Assembly (NCBI GenBank): GCA_029204225.1
Contig: CM055097.1
Location: 48,444,052-48,508,051 of the forward strand
Reading direction: 5' to 3'
Source of the DNA: Diphasiastrum complanatum
Lineage: Eukaryota; Streptophyta; Lycopodiopsida; Lycopodiales; Lycopodiaceae
Length of the DNA: 64,000 nt
Shown: positions 10,298 through 20,204 of the stretch, in pieces
Layout of the letters: each line of letters begins with the position of its first letter
How positions within the stretch are numbered: position 1 is the stretch's first letter
The notes under the pieces: generated by a model
Told to the model about the DNA's origin: nothing
The model's database searches: none
The model's input: only the letters and a program-made list of their open reading frames with translations
Program-made: the position numbers and the translations under genes

Positions 10298-12136
10298 CTC
10301 CCTCCCGTCTTGGTCCTCTAAGACAAAGTCTGGAAAAATCTTGCGAAGGACGCTGCCTCTTTCCCAAGTGGCATTCTCAACAGGCTGATCATTCCACTTA
10401 ACCAGATATTCTCGGTATAGAGTATGACGAGTCTGCGTCTCTCTACTATCAAGAATCTCCTCTGGTTCATGTGGAGGTTGTTGAGGATCCAATGGGAGAA
10501 CTAGAACACTGTCCCCTACCAGATTGTCTGATCTGGTTAAGGCTTTTCGTAACTGACTTACATGAAAGACTGGAAAAACCTTACTGCTGTGTGGGAGTTC
10601 TAGTTCATAGGTGACCTCGCCTAGTCTCCTACTGATGGTAAAGGGACCACAATACCTTGGAGACAACTTAGCACACACTCCTGATTTGAGGGTTTTAGAG
10701 TCAACTGGGACTCTCAAGTAGACTTTCTCACCAGTGGAGAACTGCACATCCCGTCTGTGTGGATCTGCATAATGCCTGGCTCGATCCTGGGACTCCTTAA
10801 TGCTACGCTTAGCATGTTCTATCATCTGGTTTAGGTCCTCTAAAAAGTTTCTGGCTGCTTCAACTTTTTCTTGTTTAAACCCTACAGCTGTGGGTGAGCG
10901 TGGCTGAAAACCGTACATTAGCATAAATGGGCTGTATCCCGTAGCTGAATGTTTGGTACTGTTGTAAGCAAACTCTAATATCGAGAGATACTCCTCCCAA
11001 TTAGTTTGCTTCTTGCTGACGTATGCTCGAAGCATATCCTCCAGCACTTGATTTACCCTTTCTGTTTGACCGTCCGTCTGTGGATGGTCGGTGGTACTCA
11101 TATTAAGTTTAGTATGGAGATGATGGAATACTGCCCTCCAAAAATTTCCAGTAAACTTACTGTCCCGGTCACTGACTATGCCGGAAGGTAGACCGTACAA
11201 TTTAAATAGCCCGTCTACAAACAACCTCGCTAACTCTGGAGCTCTAACGGTTGTTTTGGTTGGAATGAAATGAGCCATTTTGGTCAGACGGTCAACTGTG
11301 ACCCATATAGCGTCATTACCCTTTTGGGTTTTAGGCAGGCCTACTATAAAATCCATGGAGATACTCTCCCATTTACCAGCTGGTATTTCTAAGGGATGCA
11401 ACAACCCTCCTGCCTTTAAACGCTCTGCTTTATTTACTTGACATTTATGGCAACTGGTTACATACTGGTGGACGTCCTTTTTCATACTGGGCCAGAAAAA
11501 TTGCCTACGAAGAAGCTCATAGGTCCTCTGTATGCCTGGGTGTCCCGCACTAGGATTGTCATGATATTCATATAGGACCTGCTGCCTATAATCCTCTGAA
11601 TTGGGGACACATACTCTATCTCTATAGAGCAAGTACTCATCCTGAATGGAATACTGTTTCCATTTGAATCCTTGAGTCAACTGACCCTCAACCACTGGGG
11701 TTTGCTTGGGTAATACAGGCTCAGAATCCTCAACGTCCTCTGACGACGTATACTCGGACTCATCATCATCCTCAACGGAAGCTGCCGTATTCTTGGATGA
11801 ACTAGCACCAGCCCCGGGAACTGGTTCTGGAGTCTGTATCTGTCTGTTCTGGACTGAGTTCCAGATAGTAGAGAAGAATGCATCATGCTGGCATTTCCCT
11901 CTCAAGGACTCGAGTAACTCATTACGAATCTGAGTAAAATTCAGCTCGTTTATCATAGGCATTCTGCTAAGGGCATCTGCTATCGTATTGAATTTTCCAT
12001 GCCTATATCTGATAGACATGTCAAACTCTTGCATCAACTCTGCCCAACAAGCTTTTCGACCTCTAAGCTCAGGTTGATTGCAAAGGTATCTGAGACTCTC
12101 ATGGTCTGTCAGGACCTCAAAGTTGGCACCATACAA
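10265..12136 (-). pseudogene. Gypsy RNase H end, integrase and chromodomain (623-codon open frame)
   Basis: An open frame through RNase H (LTDHESLRYLC, ADALSRMP), the integrase zinc region (H-P-G... C-H-K-C), the catalytic core with D in SMDFIVGLPKT, D in VSDRDSKF and E in TDGQTERVNQVLED, the GPF/GPY module (LSPRYCGPFTISRR), and a C-terminal chromodomain (EYLVKWNDQPVENATWE). The chromodomain places it with chromoviruses, which target heterochromatin. The stop lies inside the 3' LTR: relative to the 20.2 kb relative, an 11-base deletion near 10308 removed the normal stop and part of the purine tract. Confidence 0.93.
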
Positions 12137-13138
12137 ATAATGCCTCCAAGTCTTAAGGGCATGTACTATAGAAAAGAGTTCCTTTTCATAGGCACTGTAC
12201 CTAGTCTGAGTTGGCTCGAGTTTTTTACTCTCGAACGCAACTGGTCGTCCGCCCTAAGTTAGCACAACACCTACTGCAAAGTCGCTAGCATCTGTTTCAA
12301 CCACAAATGGCTGATTGGGGTCGACGACTTTTAAAACTGGTGCTGTAGCTAAGGTTGTTTTGAGAGCATCAAAGCTCTCCTGCTGTGCGGACTCCCAAAT
12401 GAACTCCTTTCCCTTCCCCTTAAGGAGATTTGTCATAGGAACTGCTATCTGAGCATATTCCTTGACAAATCGTCTGTAATATCCCGCCAGACCAAGAAAG
12501 ATCTGAAGTTCCAAAATATTCTGAGGTCTCAGCCAACTGAGTATGGCTTTAACCTTATTTGGGTCCATCTTAATCCCATCTGAAGAGATAATGTGACCCA
12601 AATATGCTACTTCTTCAACGAAGAATTCACACTTGGATTGTTTAGCATAGAGCTTATGCTTTCTGAGCAGTCGAAACACCTTTCTGAGGTGTTTTAGATG
12701 CCCCTTCCTCGTTTTGCTGTAGACGAGGATGTCATCTAAAAATACGACTACAAACTTACCCAAGTATGGTCTGAGGACACTGTTCATCAAGGTCATAAAG
12801 GTAGCTGGAGCATTTGTGAGCCCAAATGGCATCACCTTAAACTCATAATGACCGTGACGAGTCCTAAAAGCTGTTTTCGAGACATCTTCCGATTTTATAC
12901 GGACTTGATGATATCCCGATCTGAGGTCTATTTTGCTGAAAAACTTAGCCCCGTCGAGTTGATCAAACAACTCGTCTGCCCGAGGCATAGGGTATTTATT
13001 CTTAATTGTGACTTTTTTGAGGGCTCTGTAATCTACGCAAAGACGCATAGACCCCTCTTTCTTTTTCACCAATAGGACTGGTGAGGCCCATGGTGAACTA
13101 CTGGTCTGAATTTGGCCTTTCCCAAGATAGTCTGTTAA
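12137..13138 (-). pseudogene. Gypsy reverse transcriptase and first half of RNase H
   Basis: After the 13139 stop, the frame continues through [46 protein letters not shown] and the catalytic FLDDILVYS. The thumb/connection [11 protein letters not shown] and the RNase H start [15 protein letters not shown] follow. A TAG at 12254-12256 replaces Gln before GGRPVAFESKKL. Apart from these point stops the domain is well kept, so decay is recent. Confidence 0.92.
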
Positions 13139-15084
13139 CTACCTAGTTATTTCTTCATCCTCTGTTCGGCTGACCCGATACGGAGGTTTAGAAACAGGTG
13201 CTGTACCTGGTACTAGGTTTATTACATGATCTACCTCTCTGCTAGGTGGTAAACCATGTGCCAAATCTTCAGGAAAAACATCTTTAAATTTAGACAATAA
13301 AGTTTCTAATTTACTGATTTTCTGCTGAATAGAACTGGAAATAGAAACTTCAGGAATAAACTGAAAGTCACATAAGAATACTTGATGGTCTTCGTCTCCG
13401 ATTAGCTGACAGAGCTCTGAACTGCAGACCATAGGGCTGTTGGGAACATCATGCTCCCCATGCAACTGGATCTCTCGGCCTTTATGCTGAAAGCTGAGGG
13501 TGTTCTCCTGATAGTTTCTGTGGAGGGAAGGTCCTAAACTGTAGAGCCAATCTCTCCCGAGAACAATGTCTGTTCGATCCAGGTGCATTATCTGAAAGTT
13601 TATTTCATCTTCGTACCCCTGAATACCAAGATTTAACTTACTTACCATAGTTTCCCATATTTTTTTATCTTCACCCTTAGCTAATGAAACTATGTACCTA
13701 TGCTGACTAGGTACTTCTGGTAGTTTAAGCTTTTTAACCAGGGTGTAGTTGATGAAATTATGGGTTGCCCCATCATCAACCATGACTCTTACTGACTGGT
13801 TACCAACTTTCCCATGCATACGTACTAGGTCATGCGGCCCAAAGCTGAAGGGTCTCGCTAGCATTGCAGAGGTCAGCTGGCAACAGTGTTCATGATCTTC
13901 ATGATACACTTTGATCTCGGAAGCTGCCGAGTCACTGGGGAAACATACAGTCTGAACAAGATGAACTTGTTTTTTATCTTTCTTATCTTTTTTAGTGAAA
14001 GGCCCCTTGGGACACTGTCTGACTGTGTGTCCCTTGCCCATACACACAAAGCACAAATGTTCTTGTTTGGCTTTCTCAAAATCATCTGGTTTTAAGGGCT
14101 GTATGAGTGAAGGGCGTTTCTGAGGAGCTTCACTTTTAAATTTATCTTCTTTCTTTCTTTTTAAAAATTTCTTTTTAAATTGAAAGTCTTTCTGAGGAGG
14201 CTGCTCAGAAAGTGGTTGCTGTCTCGCTCTCTTCTTACCCACTGAATCATCATAGATTTGAGCATATCTGAGAGCTTGCTCAAGGGTAGTAGGCGAGTTT
14301 CTCTGGACCTCTACTTTATATTCATCTTTGAGGCCACGGACAAATCCCCTGATTTTCTGATAGTCATCCATATTTTTAATCTTTAAAATTGCTTCTCGAT
14401 ACTGCGAGATATATTGGATGAGGGATTTATCCATTACTGTTCTTTCCCAGGCTTCCCAGGCTCTATCCAGTTCATTTTCTGGTAGAAATTCTCTTAGGAA
14501 AGCTTCTTCAAAAGCTTTCCATGATCGGGGAGTCTGCCCAGTCTCCTGGAGATTTAACCACCACTTATAGGCCATAGGCCCTAAGGAAAGACTGGCCTCA
14601 ATTGCTTGCAAATGGTCAGGGGTCTGTTTAAGAGCATGAATGTTCTTCCATTTGCTAAGGAAGGTTTGTAGAATATCTGCATTTCTATCCTTCTCTTCCC
14701 CATTAAAAGTAGGAGGCTTTAAATCTTTAAAAACACTGGGGTGAGACCGTAAAGTCTCACCCGAAACTGATGGAAGTGGAGAAGGGGATAACTGAGAAAT
14801 GGAGGGAAGGCTTCCTTTCGCGGAACCAAAATCAAGTTTTTGAGTTCAGCGAACGAGTCGTCCACACTGGACTTGAAATTGGCTAATGCCAACTTCAGTT
14901 CATCCACTTCTGTTACCAATTGGAGAAACTGCTCCTTGGCAACCAGTTCGTCGAGTTCTTCGGCGAACTGTTCATGTTCTCCCACTTCCATGGGTTCCTT
15001 CCCTTTTCTGTAAGCCAAGGCTTCTGTTTCAAGTTCGTCGAAGCCTCTCTTCGGGGGTTGATCAGGTCCCTGAGGAGTGGTCAT
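13139..15084 (-). pseudogene. Gypsy gag-protease and start of RT
   Basis: Begins MTTPQGPDQPPKRGFDELE with an acidic, probably coiled N-terminus. A one-base frameshift near 14835-14845 separates it from the main gag body (AYKWWLNLQETGQ region, then FVRGLKDEYK). The zinc knuckle CFVCMGKGHTVRQC fits C-x2-C-x4-H-x4-C. Protease shows VDDGATHNFI, where the family usually has D-S/T-G, so the catalytic Ser is replaced by Asp. Pol continues to DHVINLVPGTAPVSKPPYR and ends at a TAG (13139-13141) where gypsy elements keep Gln. Confidence 0.9.
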
Positions 15085-15941
15085 CTTCGGAACTGAAAGA
15101 AAGCTACCTTAACTTCTGAAGGAAAAAAGTCTAAAAGACTAATTTACAACTGTACAAGGGAAAGGAAAGATGACTTAGCTGTTTCTGATGACTGTACTTC
15201 CAAAGAAATTACGAAAAGGAACCCTCTCAGCTCTTCCACCCAAAATTTCAGACCTGCTGTCCCGGAAAGTCCCTGTTTATGGCTCCAAAATAGCACCAAG
15301 ATTTTCGGTGTCTTGAGTAGAGTTGCTCACTGCTCTGATTGCAAACGTGGGGCTCCAAAAAGCGAGGTAAAGGACCTTGAAAAGTATAAAACTTTCTGAA
15401 ACTGAAAACTGTCTACCCTCGCTGATCTGACAGCATCTGAGTTGGTCCAAAAAAACAAGTTTGAAGCCAAAAAAACCACTCCAAAATCTGGATTTTCGAT
15501 GGCACCCTGCTCGCTGATCTGTGGCAAGAAAAGTTGATGCCTAAACCTTCGAAAATCTTGCAACTCAGAAATGAATTTTGACTCCTTTCTCTTCCCTGTC
15601 CAGCGCTGGCCCTGCTACTACCTTTTGATTAGAACTTACTCTAATCTACTCAAAACTTGCTACAATTTTCAGATCTGAAGGCTAGCTATACAGCGATGGA
15701 TCTGCCCATCCTTTTCTCTTGAAATTCCACTCAGACTCACAGTGATCTACACTCGAAAATCAGAGAGGAAAACTGATTTTTCAGCGCTGAAGCTATTCTA
15801 AAAGATATGCTTCCAAACTGCTGAGAAATCCAGCAAATTGGGCGATTTTCCTCCTCTATTCTTTCCTAAGAATCTAAGAAATCTTTCCTATCTTCTGATA
15901 GCTTTCTCTACTGCTGCTACTTAGTTCCCTAGGATGGAGAT
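15085..15941 (-). other. Gypsy untranslated leader
   Basis: The 0.86 kb between primer site and gag start has no convincing coding sequence; it is the expected leader and packaging region. Confidence 0.6.
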
Positions 15942-15954
15942 GGCTCTGATACCA
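15942..15954 (-). other. Gypsy primer-binding site (initiator tRNA-Met)
   Basis: Minus strand reads TGGTATCAGAGCC one base inside the 5' LTR, a 13-base match to the initiator tRNA-Met 3' end. Confidence 0.93.
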
Positions 15955-15955
15955 G

Positions 15956-16313
15956 TGTAATAGATCCTAACACCACAATAGGGCAAACACTAACTGAACT
16001 ACCCAACCTTGCCTACTCCCTGATATAGAGTAAGCCCCTCCTAGCCCAGTGTGAGGACTGGAAGCATGCTACTGCCAAGTGTCGGCCACGTGTCACTGAC
16101 GTGGCCGACTACATGTCGGGACCCAACTGGGGGCCCTATCCTGCTGACAGGGTCCCTAGGCTGTGTTAGGCCCACCATAGCTATGGACCGTGCTGGGCCA
16201 CACTACTCACACTGTCTTGCCCTGTTGGTCATGTACGCTGGACACGACCTTGACTGTGGTATCTGACCTATCTGTGTTCTCTAGGGTTCGGCACTGGTTA
16301 CGAGCTCATAACA
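15956..16313 (-). repeat. Gypsy 5' LTR (relative to element)
   Basis: 358 bp, bounded by TG/CA ends. It contains a CACGTG core and an inverted GGCCACGTG/CACTGACGTGGCC arrangement shared with the other LTR, candidate G-box promoter sites. About 13 substitutions distinguish it from 9940-10297, by hand count. Confidence 0.93.
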
Positions 16314-16340
16314 CTTTTGGCATGGAAAAGCCATTAATAA
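16314..16340 (+). mobile_element. LINE copy L1, terminal 3' end resumed after the gypsy
   Basis: After the second CTTTT (16314-16318) comes GGCATGGAAAAGCCATTAAT and AAAGCT, the LINE 3' terminus. Removing the gypsy plus one target duplication restores ATGCCTTTTGGCAT exactly as in intact copies. Confidence 0.9.
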
Positions 16341-17829
16341 AGCTCCACCACCTCTCCTGAAAGACCTTCGCATATGGACCGAATATGCTACCAGCCTATA
16401 TACCATACCTACTGATGCACCCATCTCTATCTCCCCACGTCCCTCTGAGTTCACCTCTGCTTTAGGAAGTCCATCCGAGATGCTCGTAGTAAGTGCATAT
16501 ACTCTTTGACACTATTGTCCCCCCCCCCCACAGCCTTGTATGGAGCAGAGACATGGTGTACCGGTCTTCCCTCATCACACTGGGCCATCATTTCACGATT
16601 ACAGACCACCATGATAGCTCGTATGATTCGGGCGAAGCCTTCGGTTCCACATGAGATCCTTCTTGTAGAGTTTGCCACCCATTCAGATAGCTGCAGCTTT
16701 TCAGCTCATCACATATATATCAGAGAGTTCAGGATCTGCCAGATATAGACACGAGATATACGCAGGCATCACTTGCCTCCTCACACTACCTTCATGATGG
16801 GCTACCGATTGTCGTGGTTCTCACAGGCATCCCATTTCCTCCTTGTTTCATTTGGCATCCTCCCCTCAGGTACTCATCAGTATATCAGGTGCTTCTTATA
16901 TCAGACATATCTCGACCGTACTTGCAGGCGACAGCTTGGGTTCAAACCCGCCTATTACTGGACTCATTTCATTGAGCTTGACATAGCAGGGTTCCCAGTT
17001 TTGCCACACTATTTGGACTCAAGTTTATCACACGGCCTCAGATTTACATTGGGACAGTTTCGCGTATCATCACATCAGTTGGCCATTGAGACTAGGAGAT
17101 TCCAGGGTAACCCCGAGAGAAGAGCGGATTTGTCAGTTATGTTCCTTGGATGAGAGGGAGTCAGAGGAGCACTTTATCTTTAGGTGCCCGGAGTATTACG
17201 AGATCAGAGGGAGATACCATTGTATGTTCTGTGACACGCCTGCCACCCTACGATCCCTCCTAGCCTATGAGGACTCCCGTTGCGCCGCACTCATGATACG
17301 AGAGATGTTTATTCTGCGACAGGATCTGTGTCAGTTAGCCCAGCGGAGTCATGTTTCTCAGCCTCGGATCACTTCTTTCTTCTCCAGGAGGAGGAGACGA
17401 GACCTAGCATTTGTTGATGATGAGGTTGATGACGACTTACATGCCCACCGAGATCAGAGACAGTGTCCAACTCATACTCATGTTGTTGCACGAGCTGCAC
17501 GACCTATTATGATGAGGCCTCATCTTCCTAGACAACGTCAGCGACCACCAGTGGTTCTTCATGCTGCAGCCTGTACTACATCCTTTTATAGCATCAATGT
17601 GACAGGATTGGATGATAATGTCATACCGTATTCATGACATTTAGCAGTATATATGCTCCCACACGCTTCATATATCATTCAATTTCCATTTCAGTTCATA
17701 GCATTTAGATTTGTTATTTCTGTTATAGTTTTGGAGACGTTTCATACGCTCCTACGGTTACCACATACTTGACATGTACATTTACTAGTCTTATATGCCT
17801 TTTGGCATGGAAAAGACATTAATAAACCT
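16341..17829 (+). mobile_element. LINE copy L2, internally deleted, fused to the 3' end of L1
   Basis: Starts in ORF2 (IWTEYATSLYTI, ISISPRPSEFTS, matching the 57.5 kb copy), then a deletion removes the RT core. It continues TALYGAETWCTGLPSSHWA and, at 17086-17637, the C-terminal zinc knuckle C-x2-C-x9-H-x4-C (CQLC...HFIFRC) and an Arg-rich tail. The 3' UTR ends with hairpin ATGCCTTTTGGCAT and ACATTAATAAA at 17829. A C10 run sits at the deletion point near 16520. It begins directly at L1's terminal AATAAAGCT. Confidence 0.88.
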
Positions 17830-19093
17830 AAGCTCATCAGAGACATGGAGTACGGGCCTGACGGCTACCGAGTGGGCACGCATTTTACGACTTCAGATTC
17901 ATATGCTATCTCGGATGATACGGGCTAAGTCCTCTACACCACATCATATTATATTGGCAGAGTTCGTCGTCCCCCCTATTCAGCTAGAGGCACTGTTCCA
18001 TATTGTCACATTCATACAGCGCCTGGAGGATCTTCAGGGTAGACACACATACTATGCTGCAGCGGCTTTGGCATCATCACAGCACCTACATTCTGTGGGA
18101 CACTCCTTTTCGTGGTATTCCCAGGCTTGTCGTCTCCTCTCCACGTGGAGTATTCACATTACGGATCTGGCGGGTACGCATCAGTATATTCGAGGACACT
18201 TGTATAGAGCATATCTTCAGAGCACTTGGCAGGTTCCATCTGGGGTGGAGACGGAGTTTTATCGGACACATTTTCTCTCTCGGGATCATGCTGGATATCC
18301 TACTGTTCCCGGATATCTAGTGGATAGTATCTCACACAGCCTGCGGATAGTGATGGGTCAGTTTCGGGTTTCCTCTCACTAGCTAGCCATTGAGATTGGC
18401 AGATACAGTGGCATCCCGAGAGATGCTCGAATTTGTAGTATGTGTGATACACACGACGTAGAGGATGAGTTTCATTTTCTCTTCAAGTGCCCAGCCTACT
18501 ATGAGATCCAAGGGAGATACTACTGCTTGTTTCAGGATCATCCACTCACACTTTCTACCTTGATATCGTATGAGGAACCCAGATGTGTTGCGCTGATGAT
18601 CCGAGAGATGGAAGACCTGCGTATGGCGAGACTAGACGCTGACACCTCCCCCTTGATACAGCTGAGCATACAGGAGTGTTTATCACGTCGGAGGCAGAGG
18701 CAGGAGAATACTGATTCTGATGGAGAGGCTGAGATCCCGGACGTCTCCATGCATAGACGGCAGAGACAATGTCGGCGACTAGAGGGACAGACAGCCCACA
18801 GGCCACTATCTACAACTTCACGGCAGCAAAGATGCCACCGACCATCCACTCAAAGACAGAGAGACACAGTTCGTTCAGCGACAGTGTCTCAACATACTTT
18901 ACATCACTATTTATATGATGATAAGGCTCTCCTTGTCTATCATCATTATTTCCTGTTTACCTGTAGTCTTGTTTCTTTGTTCTTTTAGGTGGTAGAGCTT
19001 TCATGCTCCCACCGTGCATACTTGACATGTACCTTTTTCAGTCCTATGTACCTTTGGGTATTTCATGGACATTAATAAAGATCTTTCTTTATT

Positions 19094-19178
<85 letters not shown>
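17830..19178 (+). mobile_element. LINE copy L3, 5'-truncated, fused to the end of L2
   Basis: ORF2 C-terminal half: SSETWSTGLTATEWARILRL through 18382, then after one stop a second open piece (18440-18988) with zinc knuckle CSMCDTHDVEDEFHFLFKC. The 3' end has the variant hairpin GTACCTTTGGGTAT, then ACATTAATAAAG and a tail that changes from CTTT repeats to pure CT (about 19082-19178). It starts right at L2's AATAAA end. No RT core. Confidence 0.88.
19082..19178 (+). repeat. Compound (CTTT)n(CT)n tract, LINE tail
   Basis: CTTT repeats grade into about 50 bp of CT directly after ACATTAATAAAGAT of LINE L3. It is the tail of that copy and the junction with L4. Confidence 0.9.
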
Positions 19179-19912
19179 TGAGACTAGTAGATTCCAGGTG
19201 CCCCGAGAGGAGCGGATTTGCCAGTTATGCTCTTTAGAGGAGGTAGAGTCAGAGGAGCACTTTATCTTTAGGTGCCCGGTATATTACGAGATCAAAGGAG
19301 ATACCACTGTTTGTTCTGAGACACACCTATCACCTTACGATCGCTCATAGCTTATGAGGATTCCCGATGCGCGGCACCTATGATACGAGAGATGTTTATA
19401 CTACAACAGGATTTGTATCAGACAGCCCAGCAGAGTCAAGTTTCTCAGCCTCAGATCACTTCTTTCTTCTCCAGGAGGAGAGGACGATTTGATGACGGTG
19501 ACGATGACGATGATGATGACCTACTTGCCCACAGAGACCAGAGATAGCGTCCCACACATACCCGTGTTGCAGCACGAGCTACTCGACCTATCACAAGGAG
19601 ACCTCTTCATCCTCCCAGACGATGTCAGAGACCACTAGTGGCCCTTCATGCCGCAGGCCGTATTACATCCTTCTATAGCATAGCACCAGCAGGACAGGAC
19701 TAGATGATAATGTCATACCTCACTCATGACTGTTAGCAGTATACCACATGTTTCTTATAGCATCACATCTATTTTAGTTTATAGCTTTAGCTCTAGATTT
19801 GCTACTTTTGTTATTGTTTTGGAGACGTTTCATACGCTCCTATGGTTACCACATACTTGACATGTACATTTAATAGTCTTATATGCCTTTTGGCATGGAA
19901 AAGACATTAATA

Positions 19913-19981
<69 letters not shown>
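19179..19981 (+). mobile_element. LINE copy L4, 5'-truncated, inserted at the CT tail of L3
   Basis: Begins ATTGAGACTAGTAGATTCC directly after L3's CT tail. It encodes CQLCSLEEVESEEHFIFRC and an Arg-rich end with GACGATGA repeats, then a 3' UTR nearly identical to L2's, hairpin ATGCCTTTTGGCAT, ACATTAATAAAG and a (CT)n tail at about 19915-19981. Frameshifts are present. Confidence 0.88.
19915..19981 (+). repeat. (CT)n tract, LINE L4 tail
   Basis: About 33 uninterrupted CT units follow ATTAATAAAG of L4. Confidence 0.92.
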
Positions 19982-19984
<3 letters not shown>

Positions 19985-20204
19985 GGATGGCGCCTCCACG
20001 CAAACAGGCCAGCCTAGGCCAGCCTTCGATCCACCACATGCGCCCTCTCCCCTGTGCTCCCCTCCAGCCCACGCTGTCCCTCTTACCTCCCTCGCTGATG
20101 TGTCTCCTACCCTCGTTGCCCCCCCTGCTCGCTCTGCTCCAGCCCTTGTGTCTCCTACCCTCGTTGTCCCCCCTGCTGGCTCTACTGATGTGTCTCCAGC
20201 CCTC
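19982..20204 (+). other. GC-rich Pro/Ala/Ser-coding repeat of unknown origin
   Basis: An unusually C-rich stretch between the L4 tail and a gypsy fragment. It has imperfect repeats of about 55 bp containing CCTACCCTCGTTG and CCCCCTGCT. All frames encode Pro/Leu/Ser-rich sequence; one begins MAPPRKQASLGQP. It may be the 5' part of another LINE, captured gypsy hinge sequence, or neither. Confidence 0.4.

Larger units (their letters stand above)
9940..16313 (-). mobile_element. Nearly complete chromodomain Ty3/gypsy element (chromovirus)
   Basis: A 6.37 kb element with 358-bp LTRs (9940-10297; 15956-16313) starting TGTAATAG and ending GTAACA/ATAACA on the plus strand, flanked by the duplication CTTTT at 9935-9939 and 16314-16318. 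An initiator tRNA-Met primer site lies at 15942-15954 and a purine tract at 10298-10306. Domain order on the minus strand is gag with zinc knuckle, protease, RT, RNase H, integrase, chromodomain. About 13 differences between the LTRs (roughly 96% identity) mean a fairly recent insertion. One gag frameshift and two CAG-to-TAG stops inactivate it. It sits inside LINE L1 in the host's longest intron. Confidence 0.95.

Noticed and set aside
9940-16313. Endogenous plant virus (pararetrovirus) instead of a retrotransposon
   Set aside because: LTR pair, 5-bp target duplication, integrase and chromodomain define a chromovirus-type gypsy element; no movement or coat protein features seen.
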